Assembly: GCA_020851835.1 (NCBI GenBank)
Contig: JADZBZ010000300.1
Span: 1-30,587 of the forward strand
Direction of reading: 5' to 3'
Origin: Acidobacteriota bacterium
Lineage (GTDB): Bacteria > Acidobacteriota > Vicinamibacteria > Vicinamibacterales > UBA2999
Length of the DNA stretch: 30,587 bases
Shown here: positions 8,489 to 14,521 of the stretch, piece by piece
How positions within the stretch are numbered: the first letter of the stretch is position 1
Layout of the letters: every line of letters starts with the position of its first letter
Notes under the pieces: model-generated
What the model saw: only the letters and a program-made list of their open reading frames with translations
Told to the model about the DNA's origin: nothing
Database searches by the model: none
Translations under genes and position numbers: made by a program

Positions 8489-8493
8489 GGAGG
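8489..8493 (+). promoter_or_regulatory. Ribosome binding site fixing the thiS start
   Basis: GGAGG at 8489-8493 directly abuts an ATG at 8494 but lies 9 bases before the ATG at 8503. The spacing selects 8503 as the thiS start. Confidence 0.65.
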
Positions 8494-8502
8494 ATGTCCG
8501 CC

Positions 8503-8703
8503 ATGCACGTCACCCTCAACGGCGAATCTCGCGACGTGCCCGCCCCGCTCACCGTGGCGGCACTGCTCGCTCACCTCGACATCGACGCCCGGCGGGTGGC
8601 GGTGGAGGTGAACGAGTCGGTCATCAGGCGTGCTCGCTACGGCGACACCGACATCCAGTCCGGCGACGCCGTCGAGATCGTGAACTTCGTCGGCGGCGGG
8701 TAG
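8503..8703 (+). CDS. thiS: Sulfur carrier protein ThiS
   Basis: A 66-residue ubiquitin-like (beta-grasp) protein starting MHVTLNGESRDV. It contains VAVEVNESVIRRARYG and GDAVEIVNFVGGG, ending in the Gly-Gly that is adenylated by a ThiF-type enzyme and converted to the thiocarboxylate that donates sulfur to ThiG. The length equals that of E. coli ThiS. An upstream in-frame ATG at 8494 would add three residues, but the GGAGG then touches the start codon, so 8503 is preferred. It is divergent from thiG rather than in the usual thiS-thiG order. No thiamine riboswitch consensus is visible between them. Confidence 0.93.
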   Translation: MHVTLNGESRDVPAPLTVAALLAHLDIDARRVAVEVNESVIRRARYGDTDIQSGDAVEIVNFVGGG

Positions 8704-8787
8704 CGGGCTGCACCGGTCCGGCGCACGGCGGCGCCAACCGACGCCCCTCATCGGCCGCGCTGGCACGGCTCGATTGAACGTCCATTC

Positions 8788-8793
8788 TATAAT
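8788..8793 (+). promoter_or_regulatory. -10 box TATAAT before the fused flavoprotein
   Basis: A perfect TATAAT ends 9 bases before ATG 8803. TTGAAC at 8774-8779 is too close to be its -35 box (8-base spacer). No Shine-Dalgarno sequence lies between the box and the ATG, so the transcript would be leaderless or nearly so. Confidence 0.5.
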
Positions 8794-8802
8794 TGAGCTT
8801 GC

Positions 8803-11800
8803 ATGTCTCCACAGGCTGCCGCTTCCGATCCGCTGGGGCTCCCTGGCTTCACCTTTGCCGACTTGCACGAGCCGGCGCGGCTCCGCGATCTTCATGACGC
8901 CTTCGTGGCCGCGGTCCGGGACACCGAGCCGGAGTTGTGGCGGCAATGGGCCCAGTATCGCGAGATGCCCGACGCCCTCGGCCCCGTTGCGCAGGGCCAG
9001 CTCATCGTCCAGATGGCGCCGCACGTCAGCCGATTCCTGGCGCGGTTGTTCGCGGTGGGTCCCGAGACCGATGCCCTGAAGGCGGCGACGAGCGCGTACG
9101 ACGAGCTGTTTCGATTCAAGGTGGACTTCGTGCGCCGGCGCGCCCTGCCGCTGCTGAAGGACGGCGCGCGCGTGGAAGCGTCCGCGGCAGACCACGAGGT
9201 CGTGGCGGCGCTGGTTGCCCGTGTCGCCGGGACTGAAGTGTGTGTCGCCGAGACTGAAGTCTCGGCGCTCCGGACCGGGACGGAAATCCCGGCGCTCCGG
9301 ACCGGGACGGAAATCCCGGCGCTCCGGATGGAATCCGGCGTCACGGAAGAACGGAGCCCCGGGACTTCAGTCCCGGGGACTATGGAGCACCGGAGCGCCG
9401 CGGGGATGGAGCACCGGAGTGCCGGGACTTCAGTCCCGGCGTCCCCAGAAGCAGAGCTGGCGATCGCCCGTGCCGGCTGCGCGCTGCTCGACCGCGACGA
9501 CGCCGCCCGACAGACTGGCAGCGACGCCGAGAAGGCCGCGGTGGCCGCCGACATCGAGGCGCTCAAGCGGTGGGTGGCGGCCCACGTGCACCACCCGGGC
9601 TACCGGGACTGGGTTGTCTTTCGCTTCCCCGAAGCGCTGGACTTCGCGCACCTGGTGCACATCCAGCGCCCCGACCCCGCCCTGCCCGAGCTCATCACCG
9701 GTCCAGACGCCAGGCTCCGGCGCCGTGAGGGCTTCGCCCTGACCGATCCGCGCTACACCCCGCGCGAGGTGCTGAGCGAAATCCACTACTGCGTGCTCTG
9801 CCACGAGCGCGACAAGGACAGCTGCTCGAAGGGCATCCGCGACAAGGTTGGCGCGGTCAGCACCAACGCGCTGGGCGTCCCGATGCCCGGCTGTCCGCTG
9901 GACCAGCGGATTTCCGAGATGCACACCGTGCGCAAGCGCGGCGACGCCATCGGGGCGCTGGCCATCGTCACGATGGACAATCCGATGTGTCCCGGCACCG
10001 GCCACCGCATCTGCAACGACTGCATGAAGGCCTGCATCTACCAGAAGCAGGATCCGGTCAATACTCCGCAGGTCGAAACCGGTTTGCTCACCGACGTGCT
10101 GAATCTGCCCTTCGGCGTCGAAATCTACGGCCTGCTGACGCGCTGGAATCCCCTCAACGTCAAGCGCCCGTACGCCCTGCCGTACAACGGCAAGAACGTC
10201 CTCGTGGTGGGGCTCGGTCCGGCGGGTTACACGCTGTCGCACTACCTGCTCAATGAGGGCTTTGGCGTCATGGCCATCGACGGCCTCAAGGTGGAGCCGC
10301 TCGGCGACGACATCAGCGGTGCGCGCGGCCATGCGCCCCGGCCCATTCGGCACTGGAGCGAGATTTACCGGCCGCTGGACGAGCGGGTGCTCGAGGGTTT
10401 CGGCGGCGTGTCCGAGTACGGCATCACGGTGCGGTGGGACAAGAACTTCCTGACGCTCATCCACCTGACCCTGGCCCGCCGCCAGAAGTTCAAGGTGTAC
10501 GGCGGCGTGCGCTTCGGCGGCGCACTGCCCATCGAGGAGGCGTGGGAGCAGGGCATCGATCACGTGGCTATTGCCGCGGGCGCCGGTCGACCGACCATCA
10601 TCGACATCAAGAACAACCTGATTCGCGGCATCCGCAAGGCCAGCGACTTCCTGATGGCGCTGCAACTGACCGGCGCCTTCAAGAAGGACGCGCTGTCGAA
10701 CCTGCAGGTGCGCCTGCCAGCGGTGGTCATCGGCGGAGGCCTCACCGGCGTGGACACGGCCACCGAGTTGATGGCCTACTACCCGATTCAGGTAGAGAAG
10801 ACGCTGGCCCGCCACGAGGCGCTCGTGAAGAACCTGGGCGAGGCCCGCGTGCACGGTCTCTTCGACGCCGAGGAACTGGGCATCCTGAACGAGTTCCTCG
10901 CGCACGGCCATGCCGTCCGCGACGAGCGCGCCCGCGCCGTGGCCGCCGGTGAAGCCCCCGACTTCATCTCGCTGATTCGCGGGTGGGGCGGCGTGACGCT
11001 CGCGTATCGCAAGCGCCTGCAGGACTCGCCGGCCTATCGGCTCAATCACGAGGAAGTGGACAAGGCGCTCGAAGAGGGCATGGCCTTCGCCGAGCACCTC
11101 GATCCCGTGGAGGCCGTGGCCGACGAGCACGGCCACGTCGCTGCCATGGTTTTCACGCGCCAGACGCCACAGGGCGACGCGCGCGTCGAACTGCCGGCGC
11201 GCACGGTCCTGGTGGCCGCCGGCACCTCGCCCAACGTCACCTACGAGAAAGAGCACCCCGGCACGTTCGCGCTCGACGCGAAGCGGCGCTTCTTCCAGGG
11301 TTACCGGGCCGCGAAGCACGCCGACGGCTCGTTCGGGCTCGAGCCGGATGCCAACGGATTCTTCACCTCGCACGACACCGACGGGAAGTTCGTGAGCTAC
11401 TACGGCGACAACCATCCGCGCTACCACGGCAACGTCGTCAAGGCGATGGCGTCGGCGAAGCACGGCTACCCCCACGTCGTGGCGCTCTTCGCGGATCAGA
11501 TCGCGGCGCTCGACCCCGGCGTCCAACCCGCCCGCGAGGAGGCCTGGCGCCGGCTGGTGGCCCGGTTCGACCATCAGCTCCTCGCCCGTGTCGAGCGCGT
11601 CGTGCGGCTTACGCCCACCATCATCGAGGTGATCGTGAAGGCGCCCGCCGCGGCGCGACACTTCCATCCGGGCCAGTTCTATCGCCTGCAGAATTTCGAG
11701 CGTCGCAGCCCGCACGTGCACGTCGAGGACCACGTCTCGTCCATGCTGATGGAGGGCATCGCGCTCACCGGCGCCTGGGTCGACGCCGAGCAGGGACTGC

Positions 11801-12570
11801 TGTCGCTGATCACGCTCGAGATGGGCGTGTCGAGCCGGCTGTGCGCGTACCTGCAGCCGGGCGAGCCCGTGGTGGTGATGGGGCCGACCGGCACGCCCAC
11901 CGAGATCCCGGCCGACTCCGCCGTGCTGCTCGCGGGCGGTGGTCTCGGCAACGCCGTGCTGTTCTCGATTGCCCGGGCCCTCAAGGCGCAGGGCAACCGC
12001 GTGATTTACTTTGCCGGCTACCGCAGCGGCGCGGACCTCTTCAAACGCGAGGAGATCGAATCGACCACCGACCAGGTCGTCTGGGCCACCGACGCCGGTG
12101 AGGCCATTGTCCCCACCCGGCCCCAGGACGCGCACGTCCGCGGAAACATCGTGGAGGCGATGGTGGCGTACGCCGAGGGTCAGCTGGGCCCCGTCGCCGT
12201 GCCCTTGCGCGACGTACGACGCATCATCGCCATTGGTTCGGACCGCATGATGAACGCGGTTCGTCTTGCGCGCCACGGGGTGCTGGCGCCGCACCTCGAC
12301 CCGGGGCACGTCGGCATCGGGAGCATCAACTCACCGATGCAGTGCATGATGAAGGAAGTCTGCGCCCAGTGCCTGCAGCGACACGTGGACCCCGCGACCG
12401 GGCGGGAGGAGTTCATCTTCTCCTGCTACAACCAGGATCAGGACCTCGACCGCGTGGACTTCGACAACCTGCGCGCGCGTCTCCGACAGAACAGCGTGCA
12501 GGAGAAGCTGTCGAACCTGTGGCTCGAGCACGTCCTCGACGAAGCCGAGACCGAGCTCGTGCACGTGTAG
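8803..12570 (+). CDS. Giant iron-sulfur flavoprotein: GltD/NfnB-like plus PyrK/NfnA-like halves in one chain
   Basis: A 1255-residue protein. Residues 1-140 are a helical region I do not recognise. Residues 141-214 are hairpin-repeat insert. C330-x2-C333-x7-C341 with C364, then C396-x7-C404-x2-C407-x3-C411, resemble the N-terminal [4Fe-4S] sites of the glutamate synthase small subunit/NfnB family. VLVVGLGPAGYTLS (about 465) and VVIGGGLTGVDTATELM (about 643) are FAD and NAD(P) Rossmann motifs. From about 920 a ferredoxin-reductase/PyrK-like part follows (HFHPGQFYRLQ, VVVMGPTGTPTEIP, AGGGLGNAVLFSIAR). It ends with C1181-x5-C1187-x2-C1190-x17-C1208, a likely [2Fe-2S] site. NfnA and NfnB are separate subunits of a flavin-bifurcating transhydrogenase, so a fused Nfn-like role is plausible. 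The physiological reaction is unproven. Confidence 0.75.
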   Translation: MSPQAAASDPLGLPGFTFADLHEPARLRDLHDAFVAAVRDTEPELWRQWAQYREMPDALGPVAQGQLIVQMAPHVSRFLARLFAVGPETDALKAATSAYDELFRFKVDFVRRRALPLLKDGARVEASAADHEVVAALVARVAGTEVCVAETEVSALRTGTEIPALRTGTEIPALRMESGVTEERSPGTSVPGTMEHRSAAGMEHRSAGTSVPASPEAELAIARAGCALLDRDDAARQTGSDAEKAAVAADIEALKRWVAAHVHHPGYRDWVVFRFPEALDFAHLVHIQRPDPALPELITGPDARLRRREGFALTDPRYTPREVLSEIHYCVLCHERDKDSCSKGIRDKVGAVSTNALGVPMPGCPLDQRISEMHTVRKRGDAIGALAIVTMDNPMCPGTGHRICNDCMKACIYQKQDPVNTPQVETGLLTDVLNLPFGVEIYGLLTRWNPLNVKRPYALPYNGKNVLVVGLGPAGYTLSHYLLNEGFGVMAIDGLKVEPLGDDISGARGHAPRPIRHWSEIYRPLDERVLEGFGGVSEYGITVRWDKNFLTLIHLTLARRQKFKVYGGVRFGGALPIEEAWEQGIDHVAIAAGAGRPTIIDIKNNLIRGIRKASDFLMALQLTGAFKKDALSNLQVRLPAVVIGGGLTGVDTATELMAYYPIQVEKTLARHEALVKNLGEARVHGLFDAEELGILNEFLAHGHAVRDERARAVAAGEAPDFISLIRGWGGVTLAYRKRLQDSPAYRLNHEEVDKALEEGMAFAEHLDPVEAVADEHGHVAAMVFTRQTPQGDARVELPARTVLVAAGTSPNVTYEKEHPGTFALDAKRRFFQGYRAAKHADGSFGLEPDANGFFTSHDTDGKFVSYYGDNHPRYHGNVVKAMASAKHGYPHVVALFADQIAALDPGVQPAREEAWRRLVARFDHQLLARVERVVRLTPTIIEVIVKAPAAARHFHPGQFYRLQNFERRSPHVHVEDHVSSMLMEGIALTGAWVDAEQGLLSLITLEMGVSSRLCAYLQPGEPVVVMGPTGTPTEIPADSAVLLAGGGLGNAVLFSIARALKAQGNRVIYFAGYRSGADLFKREEIESTTDQVVWATDAGEAIVPTRPQDAHVRGNIVEAMVAYAEGQLGPVAVPLRDVRRIIAIGSDRMMNAVRLARHGVLAPHLDPGHVGIGSINSPMQCMMKEVCAQCLQRHVDPATGREEFIFSCYNQDQDLDRVDFDNLRARLRQNSVQEKLSNLWLEHVLDEAETELVHV
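9225..9442 (+). repeat. In-gene cluster of diverged hairpin repeats
   Basis: Six or more copies lie inside the flavoprotein gene: a half copy at 9225-9240; a full copy at 9246-9267 with stem CCGAGAC/GTCTCGG; two tandem 27-bp units at 9274-9300 and 9301-9327 with core CCGGGACGGAAATCCCGG; an inverted copy around 9358-9377; and an inverted copy at 9421-9440 with core CCGGGACTTCAGTCCCGG. They encode GTEVPAL- and GTSVPAS-type text. The copies are more diverged than those in the prolyl oligopeptidase gene, suggesting an older insertion. Confidence 0.9.
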
Positions 12571-12579
12571 CGCCCGGTA

Positions 12580-12710
12580 CGCCGGGACTGAAGTCCCGGC
12601 GCTCCGTGCGGGCGCTCCGAGCGGGCGCACGGACGGTACGGAGCGTCCGGGACTTCAGTCCCGGCGCCCAACGACTGGAGTACGGAGCGTCCGGGACTTC
12701 AGTCCCGGCG
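12580..12710. repeat. Intergenic group of three hairpin repeats
   Basis: One TGAA-loop copy (12580-12601) is followed by two TTCA-loop copies with cores at 12647-12664 and 12691-12708. The last two lie in a 44-bp direct duplication that includes TACGGAGCGT. This is the only tandem period in the window that is not a multiple of three, and it lies outside coding sequence. The head-to-tail and inverted arrangement recalls BIME clusters of REP elements. The group lies between the flavoprotein stop and the kinase start and may act as a transcript 3' end. Confidence 0.88.
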
Positions 12711-12756
12711 CCCACCGATGCTCACGACCGGGATTCATTACACTTCTCACCTGTCC

Positions 12757-14460
12757 ATGCTGCCGGCCGGTACCCGCATCGACGATCGCTACGAGGTTCT
12801 CGGCCTGCTCGGTGCGGGCGGCATGGGCCAGGTCTATCGGGCCCGCCGCATCCGGCTCGGCGACGAGGTGGCGGTCAAGGTGTTGCCGGGCGCCCAGGAG
12901 GCGCCGGCCGACCTGCACGAACGCTTCCTGCGCGAAAGCCAGGCCTGTGCCCAGCTCAGGCACCCGAGCATTGTCGGCCTGCTCGATTACGGCGTGGATG
13001 CGGCGAGGCAGCCCTACATGGTGATGGAGCTGCTGAGCGGACCGAGCCTGGCCGAGGAAATCACCATCGAGGCCCCGATGCCGCCCGCCCGGGTGGCCGG
13101 CGTGATTCTGCCGGTGGCTGGCGCCCTGCAGCTCGCGCACGACCACGGCATCACCCACCGCGACCTCAAGCCGGCCAACATCGTCCTGCACCGGTACGGC
13201 TCGGGCGAGCGCGTGTACAAGGTGATCGATTTCGGCCTGGCGGTGATGAAGTCCAATAGCCACGCAACCCGTCTCACCGACCCCAACCTGTTCATCGGCA
13301 CCATGGCCTACGCCGCGCCGGAGCAGATTCGAGGTGAGCCCATCACCGCCGCTGCCGACATCTACGCGCTGGGCGTGATTGTCTACGAGATGCTCACCGG
13401 TGTCCGGCCCTTCGAGACCGACGATCGCTTCACCCTCATGAACCAGGTGCTCACTATCCGCCCCGTCAAGCCGACGGCGCGGCATCCGGCCCTGCCGCCC
13501 GCGATGGACGAGGTGGTGCTCCGCGCGCTGGCCAAGGACCCCGCCGAGCGATGGCCGTCGATTGCGGCGTTCGCGCAGGCGCTCGACACGGCCGTTGGCG
13601 CGGTCCGCACTGCCGGGGCGCCGGCCGCCGCCGAAGACGGCCTGCTGTCACGCTATGAAATGGGCGCGCCGCTCGGTCGAGGCCGGTTGGGCAGCCTGGT
13701 CTACAAGGGCACGCATCGCGCGCTGGGTACGCCGGTGGCCATCCGCGTGCTGCGCCGCGAGGGCCAACCCCACTGGGACGCGGTGCGCGCCCGCTTCCTG
13801 CTGGAGGGCCGCACCCTGCAGGCAGCGCATCCGAGCCTGCTGCAGGTGCGCGACTTCGGTGAAGACGAACGAAGCGTCTTCGTGGTCACCGATCTGATTG
13901 AAGGCCCCAGCCTGAGTCAGGCGCTGGCGGAGGGCGCCCCGTTCGTGTGGTCGCGCGTGCAGGCGCTGCTGGCGCAGGCTCTCGACGCCGTGGCCGTCCT
14001 GCACCGTCGCGGCGGCTTCATCGCGGGCGTCAGCCCCGACATGATCCGGTTGACGGCGGAGGATGGGTCGGAGCGGCTGGTGCTGTCCACCGCGGGCATC
14101 CGGTCCGTGCAGGACGTGCTGGCCACGATGCGCGAGCAGGAGTTGAGGGGACAGGAAGCCAGCGAGCAGGAGTTGCCGTATGTCGCGCCCGAAATCCTGA
14201 TGGGTCAGGCGCCGGACCCGCGCGCCGATGTCTTCACGGTGGGCGTTCTGGCCTATCAGATGGCCACCGGGCGGTTGCCGTACCGGGCCCGGTCGATGCC
14301 CGAGTTGCTGGGCTGCATGCTCCAGGCCGCGCCCGTACCGGCCGCCGAGGTGAACGCCGAGGTCCCACGGCCCGCCAGCGATGCGATTACCCGGGCGCTG
14401 GCCGGGCACGCGTCTGCCCGCTTCGCGAGCGCGCGCGAACTGGCCGCTGCGCTCCGATAG
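12757..14460 (+). CDS. Soluble Ser/Thr protein kinase with C-terminal pseudokinase domain
   Basis: About 567 residues with two kinase folds in tandem. The first (about residues 5-275) is complete: glycine loop LLGAGGMGQVYRAR, VAVKVL with K41, THRDLKPANIVL with D136, IDFGLAVM with D158, and YAAPEQIRG. It should phosphorylate Ser/Thr. The second (about 300-567) keeps the glycine loop (PLGRGRLGSLVYKG) and the APEIL segment. It has R330 in place of the VAIK lysine, IAGVSPDMI instead of HRDLKPENI, and LSTAGI instead of DFG, so it is a pseudokinase. No transmembrane segment is seen, unlike most PknB-type receptors. An in-frame ATG at 12718 touches the repeat, but kinase homology begins at MLPAGTRIDDRYEVLG, so ATG 12757 is preferred. 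A TACACT box ends 12 bases upstream. Substrate and signal are unknown. Confidence 0.88.
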   Translation: MLPAGTRIDDRYEVLGLLGAGGMGQVYRARRIRLGDEVAVKVLPGAQEAPADLHERFLRESQACAQLRHPSIVGLLDYGVDAARQPYMVMELLSGPSLAEEITIEAPMPPARVAGVILPVAGALQLAHDHGITHRDLKPANIVLHRYGSGERVYKVIDFGLAVMKSNSHATRLTDPNLFIGTMAYAAPEQIRGEPITAAADIYALGVIVYEMLTGVRPFETDDRFTLMNQVLTIRPVKPTARHPALPPAMDEVVLRALAKDPAERWPSIAAFAQALDTAVGAVRTAGAPAAAEDGLLSRYEMGAPLGRGRLGSLVYKGTHRALGTPVAIRVLRREGQPHWDAVRARFLLEGRTLQAAHPSLLQVRDFGEDERSVFVVTDLIEGPSLSQALAEGAPFVWSRVQALLAQALDAVAVLHRRGGFIAGVSPDMIRLTAEDGSERLVLSTAGIRSVQDVLATMREQELRGQEASEQELPYVAPEILMGQAPDPRADVFTVGVLAYQMATGRLPYRARSMPELLGCMLQAAPVPAAEVNAEVPRPASDAITRALAGHASARFASARELAAALR

Positions 14461-14521
14461 GTGCGGCCACGACTGCAGGCGCTTCCCTGGGCTGGACGCG
14501 CCGACGCTCGAATGCGGAAGA

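Noticed and set aside
8387..8502. Possible TPP riboswitch between thiG and thiS
   Set aside because: The conserved CTGAGA and ACCTGATCTGG-type segments are absent on both strands, and the thiG promoter box leaves no leader for one.
8494..8502. thiS start at ATG 8494
   Set aside because: GGAGG would touch the start codon. ATG 8503 has proper spacing and gives the standard 66-residue length.
9430..12309. A 959-residue open frame on the minus strand
   Set aside because: It is antisense to the flavoprotein, has no recognisable motif, and is the usual by-product of high third-position G+C. Similar long antisense frames elsewhere in the window were dropped for the same reason.
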